A DNA stretch of 64,000 nucleotides from JANOGU01 sp964499865 (GTDB lineage: Bacteria > Pseudomonadota > Alphaproteobacteria > Rhodobacterales > Rhodobacteraceae), in NCBI GenBank assembly GCA_964499865.1, contig CAZCPY010000001.1, forward strand, positions 62,001-126,000, in the 5' to 3' direction. The notes beneath the pieces are model-generated. The model was not told where the DNA came from. It saw only the letters and a program-made list of their open reading frames with translations, and ran no database searches. Numbering within the stretch: the first letter of the stretch is position 1; every line of letters begins with the position of its first letter. Below are positions 1-7,936 of the stretch, one piece after another. A program made the position numbers and the translations under genes.

Positions 1-1766
1 GGTGATGGTTGTGTACACGAGAGAGTTAGGATATCCTCTGCTCTTGTCATAGCCACAAACATCAAACGACGTTCTTCCTCTAGATCTGTAGCGTTTTCGT
101 GAGGTATATGTCCTTCACTGCACCCGACTACATACACAGCGGGCCATTCCAGACCTTTCGCTTTATGTATCGTTGTTAATGTTACAGCGTCCATAGTATC
201 TTGCGTATTCTTTTTATACTGCGCGATGGACATGTCTACCATATCTAAGAACTTCTTAAGCTTGGTGAATTTCGTAGCTACAGAATTCAAAAGCGTGTCT
301 AGGCTCATGCGCATATCTACTAGAGATTTGTGCACCTTTCGGGTGGCCAGCTCTCGTATATACGCGTCGTAATCAACTATACGAGCTACTTCTAGAAGGA
401 ATTGTCTGGTCGGTTTATCCTTGGCAGCAGCCACTGCTACCAACTTACTTGCTAGGTCAGCAGCAGCTTTACGAGCCTGTGGTTTAACACTAGCCTGCTT
501 ACTTACATTGCTGAGCAACTTGACGGCGTTGATGTCGTGACTCGTAATTCCGCTTGAGACGAGACTACCAGACAGGAACCTGTTAGGTCTGTTAAGTATA
601 TACTGTAGACTCGTCATGGCCGTCATATCAAGCGCAAGTCGAGCGTATTCTACAAGCGGCTTTACTTCGGCTAGACCAAAAAAACCTTCTCTATCACCTA
701 CGCCCGCAAATGGGATTTTTCGTGTGACTAGTTCAGCTTCTATGGCGCCCAAGTACGAATTCGTTCTAGATAGAATAGAAAACTGTGAATACTCAGCGCC
801 TCTAGCCACAAAATCTGCGATCGATGCGGCGATCTCTGACGCCTCATCTGCTGGAGAGTCGAACTGGAGAGCCTTCGTTACAGCTTTACCACTTCGGTCG
901 GCCACGATCTCCCTATCATCCCTGAACGGTACATCTTTCATTAGCGAAGAAGCAGCCGCAACGATATTTGGCAGGCATCTATAGTTTTTACTCAACGTTA
1001 GTGTCGTGACCGGTCCAAAATGCGTCTCGAAATCAGTTAGGTATGTGTTTGACGATCCCCTAAATCCGTATATGCTTTGGTCCGGGTCACCGACGACGAA
1101 AAGATTTGAACCGTTTGTAATCAACTGCAAAAGCTGAACTTGTCCGTAATCCGTATCTTGAAATTCATCTACCATTACATGGTCGATCGTATTTTTGAAC
1201 TGATTACGTAACTCTTCATTAACTTTCAATAGTTGAATAGTTTCTGAGACGAGATCTGAAAAGGTATACCTTCCGCCCTCATGTAGAGTAGTACCAAGTG
1301 CGGTAGCGTGTTTTATATGTTCTACATGCCGTAACTTAGTCTCCCATGATTTGAGTGGATAACCGAAACTAGATGCATAGTTGTAGGCTGTAATGATAGC
1401 TAGAGGAGTAACACCTGTATCCTTAGCGATCGCCTCAGCTATAGCGTTTAATCTCCACGTATCTTTTTCTAACAGAAGCTCACGACCAGCCGTAAGAGGA
1501 GCTTCATACCTTAAAGCTAAGTGATAGCAAAGGCTGTGGAACGTCTGAAATCGCGCTGATGTCTTAGGTAGATCCGCTCTGGCCGACATGTTCTCCGCGG
1601 CATTGCGGCTAAATGTGAGACACAACACTGACTTCTTTTTGTCTTTTACAAGACGGCGCGCCCTGGATGTTATGACCGTTGTTTTACCAGATCCGGCGGT
1701 AGAGATTACTCTACAGTTTCCTGACTCGTGGTTTATAGCGGTAAGCTGCTCTGCGGAAAGTGCCAT
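1..1766 (-). CDS. UvrD/PcrA-type SF1A DNA helicase (partial, C-terminus beyond window)
   Basis: The reading frame opens with ATG at 1766 (MALSAEQLTAINHESG, a Q-motif) and stays open to the left edge. It shows the Walker A STAGSGKTT, motif Ia LTFSRNAAENM, the FHSLC stretch, Walker B VDEFQDTDYGQ, motif III VVGDPDQSIYGFRG, motif V TIHKAKGLEW and motif VI EEERRLMFVAMTRA near 60-130. These are all SF1A helicase motifs in order, so only a short C-terminal tail should be missing. Enzymes of this family translocate 3'-5' on ssDNA during replication or repair. It is the last gene of the leftward replication block, 6 bp after the 147-residue gene. The identification is firm; the precise cellular role is inferred. 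Confidence 0.93.
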   Translation of the reverse strand, partial: MALSAEQLTAINHESGNCRVISTAGSGKTTVITSRARRLVKDKKKSVLCLTFSRNAAENMSARADLPKTSARFQTFHSLCYHLALRYEAPLTAGRELLLEKDTWRLNAIAEAIAKDTGVTPLAIITAYNYASSFGYPLKSWETKLRHVEHIKHATALGTTLHEGGRYTFSDLVSETIQLLKVNEELRNQFKNTIDHVMVDEFQDTDYGQVQLLQLITNGSNLFVVGDPDQSIYGFRGSSNTYLTDFETHFGPVTTLTLSKNYRCLPNIVAAASSLMKDVPFRDDREIVADRSGKAVTKALQFDSPADEASEIAASIADFVARGAEYSQFSILSRTNSYLGAIEAELVTRKIPFAGVGDREGFFGLAEVKPLVEYARLALDMTAMTSLQYILNRPNRFLSGSLVSSGITSHDINAVKLLSNVSKQASVKPQARKAAADLASKLVAVAAAKDKPTRQFLLEVARIVDYDAYIRELATRKVHKSLVDMRMSLDTLLNSVATKFTKLKKFLDMVDMSIAQYKKNTQDTMDAVTLTTIHKAKGLEWPAVYVVGCSEGHIPHENATDLEEERRLMFVAMTRAEDILTLSCTQPS

Positions 1767-1772
1767 CTGTTT

Positions 1773-2216
1773 TTAAGAGCTTTGTGCAAATATGGAGTTT
1801 ATCCAAGACCCCGCAAGCAAGTCTTGAATAGTGCATAGTCTTTTTAGAGCCGCCCACGATCTGCGTGTCGACTGCTCTGGATCCGGGCTTATAGTTACGT
1901 CATTTAGATTCAGATCTGACTGTTGAATGAATTTATCTACGAACCTATCTACAGCCCGCGCGCCATTGTTCAGCAGAATATCTTCAGAAACGTCAGGTAT
2001 AGCTGGCTGGACAATTCTTAAGCACTTGCGGTCGTCATCATCATCCAAGTTTGTGATCCAAGCTACGAGCCTATCCTTATAGCCCAGGGTAAGCGACGCT
2101 AACAAGGACTGTCTAAGTACTTCTTTTAGAATCAATACTTCTGCATCAGATGCGCTGACAGGGCACGCCTTCGGCGGAGTAGCATAATACGGATTTGTGG
2201 ATTTCTTAATTGTCAT
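1773..2216 (-). CDS. Hypothetical protein, 147 aa, in replication operon
   Basis: The start ATG overlaps the stop of the polymerase gene by 4 bp (ATGA), so translation is probably coupled. The protein is soluble, with an Asp run (NLDDDDDRK) near residue 57. No family was recognised. Its position between the polymerase and a helicase suggests a replication accessory role, which is inference only. Confidence 0.75.
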   Translation of the reverse strand: MTIKKSTNPYYATPPKACPVSASDAEVLILKEVLRQSLLASLTLGYKDRLVAWITNLDDDDDRKCLRIVQPAIPDVSEDILLNNGARAVDRFVDKFIQQSDLNLNDVTISPDPEQSTRRSWAALKRLCTIQDLLAGSWINSIFAQSS

Positions 2217-4750
2217 GTTCTATTGGCGAGTAATTCGTCTCTACTAACTGTTACGACATTAGATTGTTTGACTGGTAATTTAACCCTGCTCTTACAAAAA
2301 GCTATCTGTTGCGGCGTTAGCACTGCGACAGAACTTTCCGAGGATACCTTTTTGTCTTTCTTTGCAAGGTACTCTTCCCAGTTGTCGCGGGTAACTATCA
2401 TAAGCTCTCCGTCTTCGTATTGCACGAACTTAGAGCCAATCTCGGGTACGTCGTCGTTATCCTTGTCTGCCCAAGACGTACAAACTTTACAGCCTACAAG
2501 GACCGGGATTTCCATATCAAACATGGGATATTCCATGATGTACTTGATCAATACGGCGATTTCCTCAGCTTGTTCTACAGGACATACGTAACCTAATTCA
2601 TCGTGTACGGTGAAATAGAATCTCAACCCAGGATACAGAGGATACAGGTGTTTTTCTATCAGCCGCTTACTCATCTTGATCATATCAGCGCCTGAGCCCT
2701 GAATGATCGAATTAAGAATAGTACCTGCTGACGGCTCATCATCCGAATCCACAACATACGTAAAGTGTCTGGACCGGCCGCATAGAGTCTGGAAACTCTT
2801 TATGCCTTGGTCCCACATGTTCTTCAGTTCTCTGTGGGCGCGTCTAATGTTGGAGTAGGTCTGTAAATAACCTTCCTTCCATTTAGCCGCAGTATTTATG
2901 TCGTGTATGAACGTACCTGGGAGGAATACACGGTTCATGCGGGCGTATTTATTAGCACCCATGCCGTATAAGAATCCGAAGTTAACGTTCTTCGCCGGGC
3001 TTCTAGGAATATTCAGACTTTCTGCAGTTTGTTGGTGAATATCCCCTGTGTAGTACTTCGTGCCGTCTATGACGATACTATCGGTGTACGCCTTGATCAA
3101 TCCCGGATCCTGAGTGAAGTGCGCCGCTAGGCGCAGTTCAATCTGACTCTGGTCGGCAACGATCATTGCATAGCCGTTAGGGGCTAGCTCATCTGGAGGC
3201 GGAGGAATGAATCTGCGGCGCAGGTGTTTACCGAACGAAGCAATACGCTTATCAAACTCTTTTCCTTTCGATCTCGACGGAATATTTTGAAGGTTAGGGC
3301 CGCTACTTGCGTATCGGCCAGTCTCTGTACCGACGGAATTGAATTTACCGTGAATAACAGGACGCTCTGGAGTCATCGACTCGAGAAATCCTTCTATATA
3401 CGTCGAATAGAGTTTTTGTGCTGTTCTGTAATTCAGAAGCGCCTGGCCGATCGGGTGCGCCAGACTTTTGATAACATTCTGATCAACGGCTAATCCTCCG
3501 TTTCTTAACTCATCTGGAATATTATCCCAGTTGATTAGAAACCGCTCTTCTGTCTTTCGTCCGTTGTAAATGGGAACAGTGACAGCTAGGCCCAATGTCC
3601 GCAGTATCTGCTCGCCGACAGATGTTAGCGACGGCACTGCATACCGAACATTGTTGTATATGTGATATGAGTTCGGAGGAGGATCACACCACAACTCTTT
3701 GAATATCACAGAGGATAACTGCTGCGAGCTATTTAGGTCTATATCGTCCCGGCCCGCCAGCGTATATATCTCTTTCTCGAATGTCTCGATGAGAGGAACG
3801 ATTTGCTCTCTATCTTCCAGTAGGCCTGCGTAGTCTATCGTGAACCCTCGTAACTCCGCTCGAATGCATTCTAGACGAACCGGCATCTCTACTTTAAGAG
3901 CCCACTCTAGAGTGCCTTCTGCTTCTAAGATGTTACGCGCCTTTCTAGCTAATGGAAACAACTTTTTAGTGTCATCCATCGCGTATTCTTTAAGCTCTTT
4001 ATCAATTACTAATCTGCGGCTCTCTATCTCTCTTCGAGCTTTAGGCGCAAATTCGGCGAGCTTAGTACCGTACAGCTCTCGCCTAGACTCAGCGTAAAGC
4101 TCGTCTCTTTTTTGTATTAGGAACTGGCGAGCGGCCTTGCTTTTGGGTTCGTTTATGCCGTTTTCTGTTATTAGCTGTCGGCGTATCTTAGTCCAAGATA
4201 GCGGATCAGATGTCAACTTAGGAAACGGAACCTTACCTTTTTTATTGACAGAGTCCCATTGCTCGTAGGTTTGTTCGTATAGTTTTAAACGATACTCTAA
4301 TGTAGCTATAACCTGAGCATTCTCTGAATTCACTACGTCATCATAGGATCGCATTTCCGACTTTAACTGAGTGCGAGAAAGATCCTTAAGTCCGTGTGAT
4401 ATATTTTCATCCACCATCCACCATAGAACTAAAGTGTCGATCAATGTAGCTTTGACATTGAAAAAATCGATCATCTTCGATCTATGGGCCACAACCGCGT
4501 CATACGGTAGGTTATGTGCCATGCCGATGTATTCGTCGCAGTACATCAGCTCTCTGAAGAATGCGGTAACTTCTTCTGTTATATGAAAACAGCCGCTTTT
4601 GTTTTTAGTCGAAATCGATAATAAATAAGGTGATGCTGTCCACGGGTTCTTCGCCCCTTTAGCGTCCCCGGTTTCTGATGTGGTTTCAAAGTCGAATGCG
4701 AATACCTTAGTCTTGGCTACGTCTTTACGTAGTTCGGGTATAGAATTCAT
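2213..4750 (-). CDS. Family A DNA polymerase with 3'-5' exonuclease domain
   Basis: At 845 residues this is a polymerase I-like replicase. The N-terminal proofreading domain has ExoI FDFETT (Asp20/Glu22), ExoII HNLPYDAVV and ExoIII EYAMDDTKKL. The polymerase domain has motif A VADQSQIELRLAAH, motif B KNVNFGFLYGMG and motif C VHDELGY. The O-helix aromatic is Phe or Tyr (FGFLYG), so sensitivity to dideoxynucleotides cannot be settled by eye. There is no 5'-nuclease domain, as is usual for phage replicases. The gene is preceded by a 138-bp spacer with four hairpins and overlaps the next gene by 4 bp. This is very likely the phage's main replicative polymerase. Confidence 0.97.
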   Translation of the reverse strand: MNSIPELRKDVAKTKVFAFDFETTSETGDAKGAKNPWTASPYLLSISTKNKSGCFHITEEVTAFFRELMYCDEYIGMAHNLPYDAVVAHRSKMIDFFNVKATLIDTLVLWWMVDENISHGLKDLSRTQLKSEMRSYDDVVNSENAQVIATLEYRLKLYEQTYEQWDSVNKKGKVPFPKLTSDPLSWTKIRRQLITENGINEPKSKAARQFLIQKRDELYAESRRELYGTKLAEFAPKARREIESRRLVIDKELKEYAMDDTKKLFPLARKARNILEAEGTLEWALKVEMPVRLECIRAELRGFTIDYAGLLEDREQIVPLIETFEKEIYTLAGRDDIDLNSSQQLSSVIFKELWCDPPPNSYHIYNNVRYAVPSLTSVGEQILRTLGLAVTVPIYNGRKTEERFLINWDNIPDELRNGGLAVDQNVIKSLAHPIGQALLNYRTAQKLYSTYIEGFLESMTPERPVIHGKFNSVGTETGRYASSGPNLQNIPSRSKGKEFDKRIASFGKHLRRRFIPPPPDELAPNGYAMIVADQSQIELRLAAHFTQDPGLIKAYTDSIVIDGTKYYTGDIHQQTAESLNIPRSPAKNVNFGFLYGMGANKYARMNRVFLPGTFIHDINTAAKWKEGYLQTYSNIRRAHRELKNMWDQGIKSFQTLCGRSRHFTYVVDSDDEPSAGTILNSIIQGSGADMIKMSKRLIEKHLYPLYPGLRFYFTVHDELGYVCPVEQAEEIAVLIKYIMEYPMFDMEIPVLVGCKVCTSWADKDNDDVPEIGSKFVQYEDGELMIVTRDNWEEYLAKKDKKVSSESSVAVLTPQQIAFCKSRVKLPVKQSNVVTVSRDELLANRT

Positions 4751-4784
4751 ATTTTTTTGGCGTTTCTGTCAGATGTAGCCATGC

Positions 4785-4877
4785 ATGGGCTATGCTCCCA
4801 TTTGTTCGGTCTTTCTACCGAATTGGTTAGTCGTTCGCACCATGTTACGAACGTAAGCGGAACCTAATCCAGTCCGC
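4785..4877 (-). other. Four consecutive stem-loops in the polymerase leader
   Basis: The only sizeable spacer in this operon holds four perfect short inverted repeats in a row: 4785-4801 (arms ATGGG/CCCAT), 4805-4822 (TTCGGT/ACCGAA), 4832-4853 (CGTTCG/CGAACG) and 4857-4877 (GCGGA/TCCGC). None has a T-tract, so they are not an ordinary terminator. They would form in the mRNA just upstream of the polymerase start. A structured leader, RNA-processing site or small RNA is possible. No tRNA fold could be made. Confidence 0.55.
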
Positions 4878-4887
4878 GATGTTCAGA

Positions 4888-5865
4888 TCAAACCTTGAAG
4901 TCGTCGTCGCCCTCGTCATCTCCAAGAGACGCTAATAGCGACGGCCCGCTCTTTCTTGCCGGGCGTGTTTCTTCTGTCGGCGCGCTATCCAGTAGGATAG
5001 ATCCGAGATCATCACCAGGAGACACTAGCTTACCTTCTCGAAGCTTTTCTAGCGCATCAGAATCTATTCTGAATCTCGATCCACCGTCCATTGTGTTTAT
5101 GATTCTGGCGTGGTTGGCCAAGATACGGTAAGCTTCCTCGTTCGTGCAGATCGGAAAAGCTGACATGATATCAAGAGTCGGAATAAGCTTCGCTAGTTTC
5201 GGATCAATAGCCGGCTCCTTCGTCTCAGGAACTTTAGCATTTAGAAGAGATTCTAGACTGACCTTCTTTTCTCTCACCCACGCATCGCCGATGTTGATCG
5301 ACTTTTCTTGATTCGATCTGCTAACTCGGAACAGGCTCATATCAAGCGGTTCGCCGGCGATGCTAGAAGCTTCGACGAGTTGCGCGCTGATCTGAGCCCG
5401 ATCAACCACTAGCAGGCGTAGCGATGAATAAGCAATTACAACGTCGTCTTTATTCTTAACCGGCGTTAAATCAAGAATGTAAGCCGCGACACAAAGGCTA
5501 GGCTCTGTCTGTAGAACCAAACCAAACGGGTCCAGCTTTCCATTGTTAACCCAGGAACCGGACTTTTCGTCCCATTCGACGGATGGAGATCTGACGTAGT
5601 CATATGAAGGGAAGCTGCGCTGAGCAGGCTTAGACCGAGCTACTTTATACAGAGGTAACGGTGTAGCGTCCGTTAGAAACACAACTCGACGATTTTCACC
5701 CTTACGAATGTAGAACTCGTAAGTGGAGTGACGAGCCGTTATGATTTTTGACCAAGGGCCCTCACCTGAGGATTGCTGAAATCTGGTATCATTCTTAGCT
5801 TGTGTATACGCAGCTAGACGACCAGAGGGTCTTGAGCTGCCTTGTAGTAGATTATCTTCTGTCAT
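4888..5865 (-). CDS. Probable single-stranded DNA-binding protein
   Basis: This 325-residue protein has a mixed, OB-like central region and a strongly acidic C-terminal tail (SLGDDEGDDDFKV), the hallmark of phage and bacterial ssDNA-binding proteins, whose tails recruit replication partners. It lies between the primase and polymerase genes and overlaps the primase stop by 4 bp, the usual place for such a protein. No zinc motif like that of T4 gp32 was seen. The assignment rests on tail, size and context rather than a family signature. Confidence 0.6.
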   Translation of the reverse strand: MTEDNLLQGSSRPSGRLAAYTQAKNDTRFQQSSGEGPWSKIITARHSTYEFYIRKGENRRVVFLTDATPLPLYKVARSKPAQRSFPSYDYVRSPSVEWDEKSGSWVNNGKLDPFGLVLQTEPSLCVAAYILDLTPVKNKDDVVIAYSSLRLLVVDRAQISAQLVEASSIAGEPLDMSLFRVSRSNQEKSINIGDAWVREKKVSLESLLNAKVPETKEPAIDPKLAKLIPTLDIMSAFPICTNEEAYRILANHARIINTMDGGSRFRIDSDALEKLREGKLVSPGDDLGSILLDSAPTEETRPARKSGPSLLASLGDDEGDDDFKV

Positions 5866-6881
5866 GTTATTTGTGATAGTAAAGGATGAAGTAAGCGAGC
5901 TTCCTCGGCGGTTAGGGCTCGCGGATCTTTTGGGGGTCGGATATTGATGATATCTGGTCCGCCGGACTTTCTTATTCTAGACACCAACGAAGTTGCTGCA
6001 TCATCACCTGCACCATCTGGGTCTAGAAGCAAGATTATAGCAGATGGCATTATGCTTGTCAAGAGATCTAATCGAGAATCTCTGAGGCTTAGGCCGTTTA
6101 GTCCCAACGCTGGGATACCGATTTGCCACATATGCATCGTATCTAAGTATCCCTCAGTAAGAACTACAGGCTTCCCTCGGATTTTGTTTTCTAGGTGCTG
6201 ACCGAACATATAGTGCGACGATTGAAATCGCAGAATGTTGACATATTTGTTCACAGACGCTCCGTCTTCCACCGCACGTATTGATGCTCCTACGCACTCG
6301 TTGATGTTTTTTATTTTTACGAAGACGGGAAACAATATGCTATCCGCTCGAATCTCAATTAAATTGCCATTCTTATCTACGAACGACTTGTGGCTATACC
6401 CTTTCGGTAGGAATTTGCACCCAAACTGACGCGCGGTTTTCATAGTGCATCCCTTCTTGCTTAGAAAATCGATCGCTTGTAAGGGCCACGGATGGTCAGT
6501 GATTGTCTTGTAGTCCTGCGTGTACCTATAATCAAGTACATTGGTCTTCCTATTAGGTGCTGCGGATGGATTTTTAATGTCGTGCTTTTCAGCTACTACA
6601 GCTTCTAAGCTTAAGGTGGCCACATCTTTATACACCCGCCATAGATGAATATCTAGCAGCGCTTTATCTAGAGTCCCTTTGTATCCGCAGGTGTGGCAAT
6701 ATACAATTGACGCTTCTGGACCAACCGATATCGACATTGAAGGACGATTGTCGGTTCCTCGTTTATGTCGAACTCGCGCGAACAGGCATGAGATGTTTAC
6801 GTTATCCGGACCAGCAGAAGATAGGTTCGCGCGGTATCCGGGGATCTTTGCCAAAATCTTCTCTAAGTTTTGTTGATACAT
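5862..6881 (-). CDS. DNA primase with zinc-binding and Toprim domains
   Basis: The N-terminus has a CHC2-like zinc site (Cys32, His39, and CHTC at 62-65). The C-terminal half has a Toprim domain: VVLTEGYLDTMHMW with Glu243 and LLLDPDGAGDDAA at 286-296. DnaG-type primases make RNA primers for lagging-strand synthesis. At 339 residues it is short for DnaG and has no helicase domain; the DnaB-like helicase is a separate gene. It is followed by the SSB-like gene with a 4-bp overlap and preceded by a terminator at 6900-6928. Confidence 0.9.
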   Translation of the reverse strand: MYQQNLEKILAKIPGYRANLSSAGPDNVNISCLFARVRHKRGTDNRPSMSISVGPEASIVYCHTCGYKGTLDKALLDIHLWRVYKDVATLSLEAVVAEKHDIKNPSAAPNRKTNVLDYRYTQDYKTITDHPWPLQAIDFLSKKGCTMKTARQFGCKFLPKGYSHKSFVDKNGNLIEIRADSILFPVFVKIKNINECVGASIRAVEDGASVNKYVNILRFQSSHYMFGQHLENKIRGKPVVLTEGYLDTMHMWQIGIPALGLNGLSLRDSRLDLLTSIMPSAIILLLDPDGAGDDAATSLVSRIRKSGGPDIINIRPPKDPRALTAEEARLLHPLLSQIT

Positions 6882-6899
6882 AAAATTTAATCAAACGAA

Positions 6900-6928
6900 C
6901 AAGGAGAGGCCATATAGGCCTCCCCTTG
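6900..6928 (-). terminator. Hairpin between acidic-protein gene and primase gene
   Basis: A nearly perfect 12-bp inverted repeat around a 4-nt loop (CAAGGAGAGGCC / GGCCTCCCCTTG), followed on the minus strand by a T-rich stretch. It probably limits transcription from the acidic-protein gene into the primase gene. Confidence 0.65.
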
Positions 6929-6955
6929 TACTTACTGAAACGGCCTATGCGTCAG

Positions 6956-7390
6956 TTAGATTACGGCTACTGATTGAAGTAGTCCGTTATCGTCCACATC
7001 AAAGATCATTTCGGACTCATATTCGACTTGCTCCTGGTTCAAATGTCCTTGTGCGCGAAGAAAATTTAGAACCAATAGTTCAACTTCGCTAGGGTCCAGG
7101 CGCATAATTCCGTCGGTCTCGTCCACGACGAGCTCCATATCTAGGATGGTGTTTTTGACGAACTCGATAATAGACGGATCGCGGATGATCCGTTCGATTA
7201 CTTCTCTGTTTCTATACTTCGTTTCAGACTCAGAGTCGAAATCTAGATCTTCTTCGTCTACTTCATCGACATCATCTTCGACTAACGTAGAGAGACTGTC
7301 TTGAAATCTTGCATCAACTTCTTGATCGTAATCTTCTTCGTCGTCAATAGGGTCGATATCGATCAACTCGTCGCTATATCCGGGAGCCAT
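6956..7390 (-). CDS. Highly acidic hypothetical protein, 144 aa
   Basis: The N-terminal half is extremely rich in Asp and Glu (DDEEDYDQEVDARF, VEDDVDEVDEEDLDFD). The C-terminal half looks helical. It has its own promoter motif about 65 bp upstream (7457-7470) and is followed by a hairpin terminator, so it may be a single-gene early transcript. DNA mimicry or binding to a basic host protein is a reasonable guess for such a phage protein, but no family was recognised. Confidence 0.75.
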   Translation of the reverse strand: MAPGYSDELIDIDPIDDEEDYDQEVDARFQDSLSTLVEDDVDEVDEEDLDFDSESETKYRNREVIERIIRDPSIIEFVKNTILDMELVVDETDGIMRLDPSEVELLVLNFLRAQGHLNQEQVEYESEMIFDVDDNGLLQSVAVI

Positions 7391-7416
7391 GTGTAGTAAG
7401 AAAAGTGGACAGGAGT

Positions 7417-7436
7417 GTCCAACTCGAAAGTTGGAC
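7417..7436 (-). other. Perfect leader hairpin with TTCG loop
   Basis: Arms GTCCAACT/AGTTGGAC close on a TTCG loop on the minus strand, between the promoter motif at 7457 and the start codon at 7390. Such 5' hairpins could stabilise the mRNA or form a regulatory site. Confidence 0.55.
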
Positions 7437-7456
7437 GTAATTACAGGTACATTAAT

Positions 7457-7470
7457 CTTATGCCGTAAAT
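7457..7470 (-). promoter_or_regulatory. Early-type promoter motif
   Basis: Minus-strand ATTTACGGCATAAG, matching the recurrent TTTRTGGCATAAG motif. An A-rich tract (GATAAAAG) lies upstream. It faces the acidic-protein gene. Confidence 0.6.
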
Positions 7471-7483
7471 CATAAGACTTTTA

Positions 7484-7936
7484 TCACTGAAAATTCATCA
7501 GGTAGTCGTAGGCGGATCTGTACCGTTTGATCTGTTTTACGACAAACTTTTCATCAACCAACGTGAATCTACGAATAGATGTGTTGTGTTTTAGGTCTCG
7601 AATCTTAACGTACCTCGCAAGAGGATTCTGGGCCAATCTGGGGATGTACTGGGTCAAATAGTCTTCGCCATCTCTTCGCGTCATAGCTACTACAGCATCA
7701 GCAATGACATCTGGAACTATGGTTCGAAGCTCTTCTTCTTTCAGTTCCGTGTCTTCCAGTATGTCGTGTAGAAAGGCTACCGCGCGTTGTTGATCGGTTT
7801 CGCAGCTATTAGCCACTTCCATTAGATGGAAGAGGTAATCATAGCCGCCCATATCTTTTTGACCGCTATGCCATTTGATTGCGGTGCTAAGAGCCACATT
7901 TAGTAGCTCCGGGTTGATGTTGGTTTTATAGGTCAT
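7484..7936 (-). CDS. HD-domain (p)ppGpp hydrolase-like protein (SpoT/MESH1-like)
   Basis: The sequence has the HD pattern of RelA/SpoT hydrolase domains: an early His in KWHSGQ, then FHLMEV, the core HDILEDTEL, and later DLKHNTSIRR. Family members remove pyrophosphate from (p)ppGpp, and some act on NADPH. No synthetase domain is present, so it resembles a small alarmone hydrolase of about 150 residues. The ATG at 7936 overlaps the reductase stop as ATGA, so I prefer it to an upstream in-frame start at 7960. A role in blunting the host stringent response is inference. Confidence 0.78.
   Translation of the reverse strand: MTYKTNINPELLNVALSTAIKWHSGQKDMGGYDYLFHLMEVANSCETDQQRAVAFLHDILEDTELKEEELRTIVPDVIADAVVAMTRRDGEDYLTQYIPRLAQNPLARYVKIRDLKHNTSIRRFTLVDEKFVVKQIKRYRSAYDYLMNFQ

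Noticed and set aside
4780..4880. tRNA gene in the polymerase spacer
   Set aside because: No acceptor stem or anticodon arm could be built on either strand; the four hairpins do not form a cloverleaf.
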